Part shown: piece after piece, positions 1 through 10,089 of the stretch
Numbering within the stretch: the first letter of the stretch is position 1
Layout of the letters: every line of letters starts with the position of its first letter
Assembly: GCA_016342685.1 (NCBI GenBank)
Contig: JAEINU010000001.1
Coordinates: forward strand, 682,001 to 746,000
Length of the DNA stretch: 64,000 nucleotides
DNA from: Bacteroidales bacterium
Lineage (GTDB): Bacteria; Bacteroidota; Bacteroidia; Bacteroidales; UBA12077
Direction of reading: 5' to 3'
Notes under the pieces: model-generated
Told to the model about the DNA's origin: nothing
Database searches by the model: none
The model's input: only the letters and a program-made list of their open reading frames with translations
Translations under genes and position numbers: made by a program

Positions 1-3000
1 ATGTCATATTTTATATTACTTAACTGCTTTAGCTCAACTAACTTAAATTTTTCAAATGTAGTTAATATTGTATCTTTTTCTAGTTTACTAATATATCTAC
101 CGTAATCTATATTAGCCTCTAATTGTTTCATTATATAAAGTAATCGTATTTTTGTGTCACTACTTATAGAAGATTCTAGTTTCCAAATTACATCATCAAT
201 TATTTTTGATTCATTAATACTTACTTGATAATCATGTTTTTTAGCTTTTGCTAGAGCTTCTAGTGCATGATTACTAATCCAATATGACGATTCAGATGTA
301 TTCCACCATCCCCATAGTCCATCTGCATTTTGATTTTTTTCAAGTTTCTTTACTAACTTCTTAATTTGTTTTGAATCTTTCTTTTTGTTTTTCTTAAACT
401 CAAGGATAGTTTCATAAGCTAAATGTGCTTTAAGTTTTGATGCAAGTTGTTCATTACATAAGTATTTGTATCTGAACAATCTTTTTATTTCTTCTTCAAT
501 AATTTCGATTTCATCTAATCTGGCATAAAGATTAATACTACCTAATGTATCATTGAATTGTAAATCTATCGTTGTATCCGAATCAAGAACATAAAAGTTA
601 TCAAGAGTTTGTTCCAATCCCTTTTTAAACACAGGAATTTCTCTTTCTTCACCGTCAAAATAGCCATCAGTTTTTTCCAAGAAGTACTTAGCTTTTATTG
701 TATCAATATTATTTGGAATAATTTCTAATGAATCTATTATCGAGTTAATGCACATTTTCTTTTTTGAGAATATTAATGAATCATTTATTTCAAAGTTTAT
801 TGTAATAGGTATAGAATCCATGGTGTAATTTAAAGATTTACCTATTGCATATGTTGAATCTCCCTCAACTAAAAATCTAGGTAGTGTTAGTTGAGCCATC
901 AGAGGTTTATATGATTTTATATTTCTTTGTATTTGACCGGTTTGATTTTTTTCATTTATAGCAAGTACAAATGTGCTCCAATTGGTAACATCATCTGGGA
1001 ATGTTACATTAAATGATACTTTACCTTCTTCATCTGTAACAAGACTTGGTTGCCAATATGCATAATCTGAGAAATTATTTCTAATGGAGTTAGCTTGAGA
1101 TGCTGATACAAGAAATTTATGATCAAAATTAGCACCTTTTGTGTTGGTAATGAATGATTTATTTTTTGTAGTAATTAATATTACACCATTAGCTGCAAGA
1201 GAACCATATAAAGCAGTCATTGAATCATCTTTTATTACATTCATACTAGAAATTAGATCAGTGTCTAAATCTGCTGGATCACCTAAGTAAGGAACTCCAT
1301 CTATTACAAATAAAGGAGTATTAGATGCATCTATACTTTTCATTCCCCTTAAAAGAATTTTATTACTTGAATTATCATGAACTTGTATTTGAAGACCTGC
1401 TACTTTTCCTGCAAGTGCTTTCGCAGCTCGGGTGCCAGAAACCTTAGATGTTGAATAGTTTAATGATTCTCTTTTTCTACTAATTCCAAATGCAGTAACA
1501 ACAACTTGTTCCATTTCAAGTACATCTGCTTCCATGGATAAATCAATGTAATTTTGTCCATCAATAGGAACTTCAATTTTTTTCATTCCGACAAATGAAA
1601 ATTCAAGGGTTTGAGCGTTATCAGGAACGGTTAAACAATAATACCCTTCAATATCTGTAGTTGTACCGATTGTTGGATTTTCTTTCACCACAACACTTAC
1701 TCCAGGTATTGATAAACCATCTTCTGCACCTTTAACAAATCCGCATATTAAATTCAATGGTATATCTTCATTATATTCAGCGTGATATATTTTGTTTATT
1801 TTGTTTAATTCATTATAACTATTATCATAATTATTGTAGTCAGTTGTAAATATGTTTTTTATAATTACTTCACTTACATCAGAACTAAATTTGTCTTTAT
1901 CATTAATTTTTATGTTTTGAACATTATAATAATTTAAACCATTTGTTTTTACCTTAAGTGAATCTATAAGACTATATCCTGCGCCAGGATAAAAAATTAT
2001 TATTCTATAATCACCATCTTTAAGATCATGAAAATGTTTTAGGTATCCTGGATAAACTCTAATAAACAATGGATCTTTTGGATTGACAAGAAGAATATTA
2101 AGTGGAAATAAATTTTCCTTTTTAGAATATTCATATTCTACTAGAAGTTGTCCTTTCCCATCAGTAGTTGAATTTGGATTATGATATTGTGCTGTTTTAT
2201 ACCTTTTTTGGTTAACATAATTTTCCCAATCCTCTTCAAGTTTTTTTTCAGTTATTACTTCGTCTTTAAGTTCATGAATTGCAAGATGTTTGATTTGTTT
2301 AGGATATCTGAACTTCTCGCTTATGCATCTCATTTTTAATAATGTAGCCGATAGTTCATATTCATAGAATGGCTCAAATATAAAGTTGTTACTATATCCG
2401 TTTAAATGTTTAAGATTAACGTGATGTGGAGATATTGGACCAGCAAAATTATTTCCATAATGATGTTGGAAGTATATTTTGGTATTATCGTTATAGTTTA
2501 GTACGGTGATGTTATTGTTTTGCTTTAGATATGCATAGTCTTCGCCAAAGGTATTTTTGAAAGGGAAAATATATTTATATAGTGTACTTTTTTCATAATC
2601 GGTAAGTAATCGAGGCATTTTCTTAATTCTTACATTCTTCAAGTTAACCGTATCATTCAAGCTAAAAATTGTCTTTTTGTTTTTATGGAAATACATACTG
2701 TCAATTATTATTGATTTATAAGGTAACCTGAGTTCAATTTTATGATATCCACCATCAGTCTTAAAAGAATAAGGTTGATGATTTGTACTCCAGTTGAAAT
2801 ACACAGGTTTTCTATCAATATATATAACACCAATTGGTCGAATATTACCATTATGAACTACAAATGGAGAAAATTGTGTTATGGAATCAGTTGTAAAATA
2901 AGAGTAGGTATATATACTACTTCTAGGATAAAGGAATTTATAATATTCTATACTATCTATTTCTGCTAAGGTTTTCCAATTATTATAATTAATGTTTCTA

Positions 3001-5126
3001 TAAGGATTTCTTAAATTCCAATTTTGAATAGAGAATTTATTTATTTTCTCCCTTATTTTTCTTTTCTCAATTTGAACTGGTAAGCTAGGTGGAGTAAAGT
3101 TAAATTTACTAGTTAATGCAAATGCAGTTAAATCAACGTTTTGTATAGGGAAACCTGAATTGTTGGTAACCTTAATTTCTATTTTTGATTTTTGACCTGG
3201 ATAAATAAGTGTTGGTTGGTTAATTTGAATATTTAATTTTTTATCCAAATACGGAATCTCATAATCTACATCAATTACTTTTCCTCCCCATAAATATTGT
3301 ATTGAAATGTAATAATTTTTGTCTGTGTTAACTTTTTCTTTAAATTCAAATTTTTTATCTGAATGACCTCTTTTTAATTCTTTGTTAAGTTCATATATGT
3401 AGTAATTAAAAGGGATTTTTCTGTTATTCTCAATCAAAATATATACAGTATCTTTTGTACGTTCAGACAAACAATTGATTCCTGATGATTTTTTGTCAAT
3501 ATTTATAGTTTTATAAATACTGTCAACCATAATTTCATAATAAGCAAAATAAGGATTGATTTTATTTTTATATGGTAAAGAAACTTTCTTCGTATTAAAT
3601 TTATTACCAAATCCATCTATCCCACTCATAATAGCATCAGTAGATTCTTTATTTCCATTTATTTCATAAGAGAATAATATGGAATCAACTTGTAGTTCAA
3701 AGTCAATCTTTTCTGAATTATGGTAATATTTAATTGTTTTCGTTTCTTCTAGAGTTTCATTGTCTGATGTTTTTAACTTAACATTTACTTTATAGCTAAA
3801 ATTAGCTCTTGGGAATATTGAATCAGGAATTATAACTTCTGTTTCATCTGTTGCTTTCAGTTCTTTTTCTATATATAGTAATGTATCAGGGATAAATTCG
3901 TTTTCTGAAAAGTATTGGGTAGCTTTTAATCTTTCTATATAAACTTTAAAAGTAGCATCCAGTAAATTTAAATTATTTTCATCTGTACCTTTTACAAATA
4001 GTTTTAACTCATTTCCATTATAATGAACTTTTTTATTCGTTCTAAGTTGAAGTTTACTTTTTGTTAATTCATAATCCTCGTATTCAAAAGATTCTGAAAT
4101 TAAAGTGCTTCTGGATTTTATATCTTTTAAAAATATTCTATATGTTTTATCTAATTTAAGATCGAGACTGTCATGTAAATAAAATTTATGAGTATAACCA
4201 CCTTTATTATATGGCTTTATCGACGCTATTTTTACTTGGTCATCCCAATATCTATTCAAAATTACATTGACATCTTTGTCATAAGGAACCTCATTTTTGT
4301 CAAGAATATATGCTTTAAATTTAACCGTATCGCCAGGTTGGTATTTGGGTTTGTTAAATACCATATAGCCTTTATAAGAAGATGAGTAATTATAATCATT
4401 ACAATAGTAGTCATCAAAAATACAAGCTATTTTTTTAAAGGCTTTATCAAAGTAATATTTTGTTGTCCCAATAGTTTTATATGGATACCATTTTATTAAT
4501 GAAATCACACCATCTAATGGTAATCGAACTATGAATCTTACAGGTCTCCACACAAATCTAATTGGAGTCGAGTATATTACTTTTTGACCAATACGTTTAA
4601 ACTTTGAATTATTAAGTTCACGATTTATATTATAATAGGCGATTTGATCATTGTAAGTGACTTTTATCAAGCCTTTTTTATTGCTTTTTTTATGACGATA
4701 ACTTAGCGTTTTCTGATCAAACTTGAGTTTTTTTCCTTTAATTTTTACATTTGCATTGTTTACAATAGTTCCAATAGAGTCATAAACTTGGATATTTAAA
4801 TCCGAATTATTATTAAGAATTTTTACATCAAAATTTTGGATTGTTAAAATATCAAGATTTAGTTTACTGCCTTTTGTGTAAACTTTTAAATAATGACCCG
4901 GAATTAAATCAATATTAAATGAACTGTCGGTTGGTATAGAATCTACTATGGAATGAAAATATGAATCTTCAACTTTCCATAAATCGTTTTTATATAAATA
5001 TTCTGCTTCTTTGTTTGTAAGCTTGTAAATGTATGTATGATAGCTAGTTTTTCTGCTGGTTAATAAATCCTGACTATAGGATGTAATATGGAATAGGATA
5101 AATAATACTAAAAATATTTTTCTCAT
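1..5126 (-). CDS. alpha-2-macroglobulin-like protein with internal CarboxypepD_reg + TonB plug (C-terminus beyond window)
   Basis: An open frame of 1708 codons starts with ATG at 5124-5126 and runs off the left edge with no stop, so the C-terminus is missing. Residues 1-19 form a signal peptide. An MG2-type macroglobulin domain lies near residues 253-350, with further beta-rich MG-like stretches to about 1100. A CarboxypepD_reg domain follows at about 1126-1204, then a TonB-box-like segment beginning MEQVVVTAFG at 1205 and a SusC-type plug to about 1322 (ending in VILITTKN). The A2M domain comes next (YWQP near W1358, TD..G...F..PD), then a thioester motif C1557-N-E-Q1560. No TonB beta-barrel follows the plug. 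Family knowledge: bacterial A2Ms trap proteases through a bait region and a Cys-Gln thioester, and the plug module sits about where a bait region would be. The role is inferred: a periplasmic or surface protein, either a protease trap or an envelope structural protein. Domain assignment is strong; function is uncertain. Confidence 0.85.
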   Translation of the reverse strand, partial: MRKIFLVLFILFHITSYSQDLLTSRKTSYHTYIYKLTNKEAEYLYKNDLWKVEDSYFHSIVDSIPTDSSFNIDLIPGHYLKVYTKGSKLNLDILTIQNFDVKILNNNSDLNIQVYDSIGTIVNNANVKIKGKKLKFDQKTLSYRHKKSNKKGLIKVTYNDQIAYYNINRELNNSKFKRIGQKVIYSTPIRFVWRPVRFIVRLPLDGVISLIKWYPYKTIGTTKYYFDKAFKKIACIFDDYYCNDYNYSSSYKGYMVFNKPKYQPGDTVKFKAYILDKNEVPYDKDVNVILNRYWDDQVKIASIKPYNKGGYTHKFYLHDSLDLKLDKTYRIFLKDIKSRSTLISESFEYEDYELTKSKLQLRTNKKVHYNGNELKLFVKGTDENNLNLLDATFKVYIERLKATQYFSENEFIPDTLLYIEKELKATDETEVIIPDSIFPRANFSYKVNVKLKTSDNETLEETKTIKYYHNSEKIDFELQVDSILFSYEINGNKESTDAIMSGIDGFGNKFNTKKVSLPYKNKINPYFAYYEIMVDSIYKTINIDKKSSGINCLSERTKDTVYILIENNRKIPFNYYIYELNKELKRGHSDKKFEFKEKVNTDKNYYISIQYLWGGKVIDVDYEIPYLDKKLNIQINQPTLIYPGQKSKIEIKVTNNSGFPIQNVDLTAFALTSKFNFTPPSLPVQIEKRKIREKINKFSIQNWNLRNPYRNINYNNWKTLAEIDSIEYYKFLYPRSSIYTYSYFTTDSITQFSPFVVHNGNIRPIGVIYIDRKPVYFNWSTNHQPYSFKTDGGYHKIELRLPYKSIIIDSMYFHKNKKTIFSLNDTVNLKNVRIKKMPRLLTDYEKSTLYKYIFPFKNTFGEDYAYLKQNNNITVLNYNDNTKIYFQHHYGNNFAGPISPHHVNLKHLNGYSNNFIFEPFYEYELSATLLKMRCISEKFRYPKQIKHLAIHELKDEVITEKKLEEDWENYVNQKRYKTAQYHNPNSTTDGKGQLLVEYEYSKKENLFPLNILLVNPKDPLFIRVYPGYLKHFHDLKDGDYRIIIFYPGAGYSLIDSLKVKTNGLNYYNVQNIKINDKDKFSSDVSEVIIKNIFTTDYNNYDNSYNELNKINKIYHAEYNEDIPLNLICGFVKGAEDGLSIPGVSVVVKENPTIGTTTDIEGYYCLTVPDNAQTLEFSFVGMKKIEVPIDGQNYIDLSMEADVLEMEQVVVTAFGISRKRESLNYSTSKVSGTRAAKALAGKVAGLQIQVHDNSSNKILLRGMKSIDASNTPLFVIDGVPYLGDPADLDTDLISSMNVIKDDSMTALYGSLAANGVILITTKNKSFITNTKGANFDHKFLVSASQANSIRNNFSDYAYWQPSLVTDEEGKVSFNVTFPDDVTNWSTFVLAINEKNQTGQIQRNIKSYKPLMAQLTLPRFLVEGDSTYAIGKSLNYTMDSIPITINFEINDSLIFSKKKMCINSIIDSLEIIPNNIDTIKAKYFLEKTDGYFDGEEREIPVFKKGLEQTLDNFYVLDSDTTIDLQFNDTLGSINLYARLDEIEIIEEEIKRLFRYKYLCNEQLASKLKAHLAYETILEFKKNKKKDSKQIKKLVKKLEKNQNADGLWGWWNTSESSYWISNHALEALAKAKKHDYQVSINESKIIDDVIWKLESSISSDTKIRLLYIMKQLEANIDYGRYISKLEKDTILTTFEKFKLVELKQLSNIKYD

Positions 5127-5460
5127 AACATAATTTATTTTAACAAGGTAAATTAGAGAATGAAAATAGTAAAACATTTTGAAGATTCCTGAAAATGTTT
5201 CTAACTCTAGAAACTGTAAAATTTTTTAAATAATTAATGTGTCTGATTTAGAGGAGTTAAACACTGTTTTTATTCAAGTGGTTAGCTAATTGAGTGAGAA
5301 ACGAGAAAAGCTTAAAAACAGAATGGATTATCGAATTTGAATGGAAGGTAATCTATGAAGAAATGAAAAGGATCAAAAGAAAAAGAACAGAATGATTTTA
5401 AGAGTCTATTAGGCAGATTTGATCGATAGAAGCATGTATGGGATTTACATAAATATTATT
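5127..5460. other. non-coding stretch, no supported feature
   Basis: This A+T-rich gap lies between the divergent start of the macroglobulin-like gene and the tRNA-Leu hairpin. The longest plus-strand open run here (about 30 codons ending near 5395) is lysine/glutamate-rich, has no convincing start and no recognisable homology. I see no clear promoter hexamers for the macroglobulin gene. Confidence 0.5.
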
Positions 5461-5507
5461 AAATAGAAATGCAACGGCTTATATGTTAGTTTGTTGCATT
5501 TCTATTT
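5461..5507 (-). terminator. long perfect hairpin downstream of tRNA-Leu
   Basis: The arms 5461-5475 and 5493-5507 are perfect 15-nt reverse complements (AAATAGAAATGCAAC) around a 17-nt loop. The hairpin begins 4 nt past the 3' end of the minus-strand tRNA, which is where a transcription terminator is expected. The tract after the stem is A/T-rich rather than a clean U-run, so termination is inferred from position and stem strength. Confidence 0.6.
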
Positions 5508-5511
5508 TTTG

Positions 5512-5595
5512 TGCCCAGAACAAGACTCGAACTTGCACGCCCTTGCGAGCACCGGCCCCTCAAGCCGGCTTGTCTACCAATTTCAACATCTGGGC
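5512..5595 (-). tRNA. tRNA-Leu (anticodon GAG)
   Basis: Read on the minus strand this is an 84-nt class II tRNA. The acceptor arms GCCCAGA and TCTGGGC pair over 7 bp and are followed by discriminator A. The anticodon stem CCGGC/GCCGG encloses the 7-nt loop TTGAGGG, giving anticodon GAG (reads CUC/CUU). A long variable arm typical of tRNA-Leu follows. The T-arm is GCAAG-TTCGAGT-CTTGT with one G-U pair. No CCA is encoded. Confidence 0.95.
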
Positions 5596-5703
5596 ATTTT
5601 TTAAGGAATACAAAAGTAGTTAAATTCTTATAAGATCAATATATGAAATAAAAAAAGTGTCAAGAATATTTTACCTGACACTTCAAATATTTTATAGCTT
5701 TTG

Positions 5704-7881
5704 TTACAAATTTTCTAAAATGAATTCCGTAAGTTTTGTAAATAAATGATAACGAGTGTTTTTACCTCGAATACTATGAGCTTTGTCGATATAAAATTGC
5801 ATATCGAATTGCTTATTTGCTTCTGTTAATTTACGAGCGAGTTCAATTGAATTTTGAAAGTGTACATTATCATCTCCAGTTCCATGTACTAATAGAAATT
5901 TACCTTTCAATTTATCAACATGTGTTAAAAGAGCGTTGTTGTCGTAACCATCTTTATTATCTTGAGGTAAGCCCATATAAAGTTCGGTATAGATCGAATC
6001 GTAAAAACGATAGGTGCTTACAGGAGCAACAGCAATAGCCATTTCAAATATATCGGAACCATGTAACAGACTTGATGTTGATATAAAACCACCATAACTC
6101 CATCCCCAAATGCCAGTCCTGTTTTCGTCAATGTACGATAAAGAACTCAAATATTCGGCAACTTCAATCTGATCTATTGTTTCATATTTTCCTAATTGTC
6201 CGTATGTAAGTTTCTTAAATTCTTCGCCACGCGCACCAGTGCCTCTGGAATCCACACATGCTACAATATAGCCTTTCTGTACAAGCATCTGATTCCAAGC
6301 CATATTTCTTAACCACGAATCAGTTGTGCGCTGGGAACCAGGACCACTATATTGGAACATCAATAATGGATATTTTTTGTTTGGATCAAAATTCGCGGGT
6401 TTCATGATATATGCATTTAAATCCCATTTGCTCGATGGTGTATTGATAGTAATAAATTCAGCATTAACAAAATTATAATCTTTAATTGCCTGATTTAATT
6501 GTTTGTTATCCTCTAATACACGAATTAGCTTGCCTTTATTATTATGAAGGCTTACTAGTTTGGGCGTATTAGCGTTTGAATAATAATTTATATAATATTT
6601 GAATCCATTGCTAAAATTAGCTTTGTTTGTTCCTTTTTTTGTTGATAATTTATTTTTTTTTGTTCCATCAAGTTTAATCGAATAAACAGCTTTATTGAGC
6701 GGAGATTCTTCGGCAGATTGATAGTAGATCCTTTGATTTTTGCTATCTAAGCCAATAAAATCAGTCACATCCCAGTTTCCTTTTGTTATCTGATTAATAA
6801 AGTTCCCTTGAATATCGTATAAGTATAAATGATTCCAACCATCTTTTTCACTGTTAATAATAAAGTAATTACCATCATCAGTCATGGTCATATACCAATC
6901 ATCAATTCGTTCAATGTAGTATTCATTCTTTTCGGAATAAATTACTTCCGATTTCCCATTATTTACATTAGCAATTAAAATCTCTAGATGATTTTGCAAT
7001 CTGTTTTCTCTAATAACGGAAAGCTTATTTTCTAAGGTTGTCCATTTAATTCTAGGGATGTACTGATCTGTTTCTGCTCCAACATCAATTTTTTGAGTCG
7101 TTTTATTATTTAGATCGTAAACGTGAATGCTAACAATCGAGTTGTTTTCGCCAGCTTTTGGATATTTGAAAGCATAGTTTTCAGGATAAAGTTCTTCGTT
7201 GTATTTTGTCATATTAAAAATCGGCACATCAGTCTCATCAAATTTGTAATATGCTATTTTATTTCCAGTAGGCGACCAGAAAAAAGCCCTGGTAAAAGCA
7301 AATTCTTCCTCGTAAACCCAATCCGTCCCACCATTAATTACATAATTAAAATTCCCATCAAAAGTAATTTGCTTTTCTTTATTTGTTTGTAAATCGCTAG
7401 TAAATATATTGTTATCTCTAACGAAAGCAACTTTTAGTGCATTTGGAGAAAAGGCAGCATATTTTTGTTTGCCATTTTTGCTAAGCTTTTTTAGTTTTTT
7501 TGTTGCAATGTCATAAATATAATAATCAGCCATATACGATCTTCTGTATATATATTCGGCATTAACTGCTAATAATATCTTCGATTCGTCTGATGAAAAA
7601 GTATAATCTTCGATTTTAAAATCATTTTCGATTGTATTGAAAAGTATTTTAATTGCTTGGCCTGTTTTATAACTGAACTTTGTTATTTTTCGGTTGTTTT
7701 TTAAGGTTGTAAAATGTTCACCATCTAACATAGATCTTAAACCCTTTACAGAATGCTCGTTAAACTTCTTGTTTAAATAAATATCTTTTAGAGTGATTTC
7801 TTTTTTTAGATCTTGAGCAAAGCCAAAGTGAGTAAAAAGAATGAGAGCAGCAAAGATAATAACCGTGTAGATTTTTTTCAT
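5704..7881 (-). CDS. dipeptidyl peptidase IV family serine peptidase (S9B)
   Basis: A 725-residue exported peptidase expected to remove Xaa-Pro/Xaa-Ala dipeptides from peptides in the periplasm. The N-terminus is a signal peptide ending at about residue 22 (FGFAQ). Residues ~90-450 form the DPP-IV-type beta-propeller and include DWVYEEE near residue 190, the double-Glu motif that holds the substrate amino terminus. The C-terminal alpha/beta-hydrolase domain has Ser595 in GWSYGG, Asp670 in GTGDDNVH and His702 in DKAHS, a complete catalytic triad in the expected order. Length matches bacterial DPP-IV (~700-750). It is transcribed away from thrS across a 227-bp divergent gap and ends about 100 bp from the tRNA-Leu gene, so it looks monocistronic. 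Family and activity class are certain; the exact substrate is not. Confidence 0.93.
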   Translation of the reverse strand: MKKIYTVIIFAALILFTHFGFAQDLKKEITLKDIYLNKKFNEHSVKGLRSMLDGEHFTTLKNNRKITKFSYKTGQAIKILFNTIENDFKIEDYTFSSDESKILLAVNAEYIYRRSYMADYYIYDIATKKLKKLSKNGKQKYAAFSPNALKVAFVRDNNIFTSDLQTNKEKQITFDGNFNYVINGGTDWVYEEEFAFTRAFFWSPTGNKIAYYKFDETDVPIFNMTKYNEELYPENYAFKYPKAGENNSIVSIHVYDLNNKTTQKIDVGAETDQYIPRIKWTTLENKLSVIRENRLQNHLEILIANVNNGKSEVIYSEKNEYYIERIDDWYMTMTDDGNYFIINSEKDGWNHLYLYDIQGNFINQITKGNWDVTDFIGLDSKNQRIYYQSAEESPLNKAVYSIKLDGTKKNKLSTKKGTNKANFSNGFKYYINYYSNANTPKLVSLHNNKGKLIRVLEDNKQLNQAIKDYNFVNAEFITINTPSSKWDLNAYIMKPANFDPNKKYPLLMFQYSGPGSQRTTDSWLRNMAWNQMLVQKGYIVACVDSRGTGARGEEFKKLTYGQLGKYETIDQIEVAEYLSSLSYIDENRTGIWGWSYGGFISTSSLLHGSDIFEMAIAVAPVSTYRFYDSIYTELYMGLPQDNKDGYDNNALLTHVDKLKGKFLLVHGTGDDNVHFQNSIELARKLTEANKQFDMQFYIDKAHSIRGKNTRYHLFTKLTEFILENL

Positions 7882-8072
7882 ATTTTAGTTGTTAAGAATT
7901 TAACTTTGATTTTTAATAAAGTATACGACAGATTTAATTTGCAAATGTTTAAAAAATCATCATTTAAACAAAGTATCTAAACAAATATTAATAAAAACTG
8001 TTAAATCTCAAAATATTGGGTATTAACTAACATTTCTTAATGATTTGATTTATAACTTAAGTAAAGAATTCT

Positions 8073-8080
8073 TATCTTTG
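8073..8080 (+). promoter_or_regulatory. Bacteroidetes-type -7 element upstream of thrS
   Basis: TATCTTTG fits the Bacteroidota primary sigma consensus TAnnTTTG exactly and lies 29 nt before the thrS ATG. A TTTG at 8044-8047 is a possible -33 element, but its 25-nt spacing is longer than usual. Only the -7 part is therefore well supported. Confidence 0.55.
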
Positions 8081-8108
8081 CATTCCTGAATTTGAAAATA
8101 TATTATAA

Positions 8109-10058
8109 ATGATAAAAATAACATTACCAGATAATTCTGTACGAGAGTTCGAGAAAGCCGTTTCGGGTTATGAAATAGCTAAAGATATAAGTCCAAGACT
8201 AGCTAAAGAAGTATATTCAATTACAGTTAACGATGAGGTCTGGGATTTACAGCGTGAAATCCAAGAAGATTCAAAAATTAAACTACATAAATGGGATGAC
8301 GAAGAAGGTAAACATGCATTTTGGCATTCTTCGGCACACTTATTGGCAGAAGCCTTAGAAGCTCTATATCCTGGAGTAAAACTTGGTATCGGACCAAGTA
8401 TTGAGAATGGCTTTTATTATGATGTTGATCTTCCTGAAGGAAACGTAATTTCTGATTCGGATTTTTCTAAGATTGAATCAAAAATGAAAGAATTAGCTCA
8501 GCAAAAGAATGAGTATATTCGAAAGGAAGTAACTAAAGATGAGGCCTTAGATTTCTTTACTAAGAAAGGCGATGAGTATAAGATTGAACTAATTTCTGAG
8601 TTAGAAGATGGAACAATATCTTTTTACGAACAAGGTGATTTTACAGATTTATGTCGTGGGCCACATTTACGAAGTACTGAATTTATTAAAGCAATAAAAA
8701 TACTTAAAGTTGCAGGTGCATATTGGCGCGGCGATGAGAAAAGAAAGCAATTAACACGTGTTTACGGAATCACTTTCCCAAAACAAAAAATGCTTGAGGA
8801 GTACTTAACGCTATTAGAAGAAGCTAAAAAAAGAGATCATAGAAAAATAGGGAAAGAATTAGAATTATTTACTTTCTCGGCAAAAGTTGGACAAGGATTA
8901 CCATTGTGGTTACCTAAAGGTGCTGAATTAAGGTCTCGTTTAGAAGAGTTCTTGAAGAAAATTCAGAAGAGATATGGTTATCAGCAAGTAATTGCTCCAC
9001 ATATTGGACTAAAAGAGTTATGGGTAACTTCGGGTCATTATGAAAAATATGGTAAAGATTCATTCCAGCCAATTACGACTCCTACCGAAGGAGAAGAGTT
9101 TTTACTAAAACCAATGAACTGCCCACATCATTGTGAGATATACAAACATAAACCACATTCTTATAAAGATCTGCCGGTTAGATATGCAGAGTTTGGAACT
9201 GTTTATCGTTACGAACAAAGTGGAGAGTTACATGGCTTAACACGTGTTCGTGGGTTTACTCAAGACGATGCACATATTTTCTGTCGTCCGGATCAATTAA
9301 AAGATGAGTTTAAAAAAGTTATGGATATTATTTCTATAATTTTTGATGCTCTTGATTTTAAGGATTTTACAGCTCAGGTTTCATTGCGTCATAAAACGGA
9401 TCGCTCAAAATATATTGGAAGTGACGAAAATTGGGAAAAATCGGAAGCTGCAATTCTTGAGGCTGTTAAGGAAAAAGATTTAAATTATGTTGTAGAATAT
9501 GACGAAGCTGCATTTTATGGACCTAAATTAGATTTTATGGTAAAAGATGCTTTAGGTCGTCATTGGCAATTAGGAACAATTCAAGTTGATTATAATCTCC
9601 CTGAACGATTCGAGCTAGAGTATATCGGTGCTGATAATCAGAAGCATAGACCTGTAATGATTCACCGTGCACCATTTGGTTCTATGGAACGATTTGTTGC
9701 AGTATTAATTGAGCATACTGCAGGAAAATTTCCATTATGGTTAACACCTGAACAGGTAGTTATAATGCCGATTAGTGAAAAATTTAATGATTATGCAAAA
9801 AAAGTTTTGAATTTCCTAAATAATTGCGATATTCGCACTTTAATTGACGATCGTAACGAAAAGATAGGTAGAAAGATTCGAGATAATGAAATGAAACGTA
9901 TACCTTATCTTCTAGTTGTTGGTGAGAAAGAGTCTGAAAGTGAGACGGTTTCAGTGAGACGTCAAGGTGAAGGAGATCAAGGAAGTATGAATCTTGATGC
10001 ATTTGCCGAAATGATAAATAATGAAGTAAAGGCTCAAACAGAGGCTTATAATAAATAA
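8109..10058 (+). CDS. thrS: threonine--tRNA ligase
   Basis: A 649-residue class II aminoacyl-tRNA synthetase that charges tRNA-Thr in the cytoplasm. Domain order is canonical: an N-terminal TGS domain (residues 1-61), an editing/SAD domain with [11 protein letters not shown] near residue 75 and the paired C.GPH motif near residue 185, the catalytic core with motif 2 [17 protein letters not shown] and motif 3 [10 protein letters not shown], and a C-terminal anticodon-binding domain (GEKE near residue 615). Length is standard. It is the first gene of a thrS-infC-rpmI-rplT cluster, conserved in many bacteria, and follows a good -7 promoter element. No T-box or tRNA-mimic operator is evident in the short leader. 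Confidence 0.98.
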   Translation: MIKITLPDNSVREFEKAVSGYEIAKDISPRLAKEVYSITVNDEVWDLQREIQEDSKIKLHKWDDEEGKHAFWHSSAHLLAEALEALYPGVKLGIGPSIENGFYYDVDLPEGNVISDSDFSKIESKMKELAQQKNEYIRKEVTKDEALDFFTKKGDEYKIELISELEDGTISFYEQGDFTDLCRGPHLRSTEFIKAIKILKVAGAYWRGDEKRKQLTRVYGITFPKQKMLEEYLTLLEEAKKRDHRKIGKELELFTFSAKVGQGLPLWLPKGAELRSRLEEFLKKIQKRYGYQQVIAPHIGLKELWVTSGHYEKYGKDSFQPITTPTEGEEFLLKPMNCPHHCEIYKHKPHSYKDLPVRYAEFGTVYRYEQSGELHGLTRVRGFTQDDAHIFCRPDQLKDEFKKVMDIISIIFDALDFKDFTAQVSLRHKTDRSKYIGSDENWEKSEAAILEAVKEKDLNYVVEYDEAAFYGPKLDFMVKDALGRHWQLGTIQVDYNLPERFELEYIGADNQKHRPVMIHRAPFGSMERFVAVLIEHTAGKFPLWLTPEQVVIMPISEKFNDYAKKVLNFLNNCDIRTLIDDRNEKIGRKIRDNEMKRIPYLLVVGEKESESETVSVRRQGEGDQGSMNLDAFAEMINNEVKAQTEAYNK

Positions 10059-10075
10059 TAAATATTAACAAAATT

Positions 10076-10081
10076 AGGAGG
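10076..10081 (+). promoter_or_regulatory. perfect Shine-Dalgarno site for infC, defines ATA start
   Basis: AGGAGG is complementary to the 16S rRNA 3' end and lies 8 nt upstream of ATA at 10090-10092. Most genes in this window have A-rich leaders with no Shine-Dalgarno sequence, so this site stands out and decides the infC start. Confidence 0.8.
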
Positions 10082-10089
10082 ACCAAGTT

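Noticed and set aside
2742-4385. Short plus-strand frames at 2742-2969 and 4188-4385
   Set aside because: They lie inside the well-supported minus-strand macroglobulin-like gene, show no family pattern and are shadows of it.
5300-5400. Plus-strand lysine/glutamate-rich open run near 5300-5395
   Set aside because: No start with a leader, no homology I recognise; too short to support as a gene or fragment.
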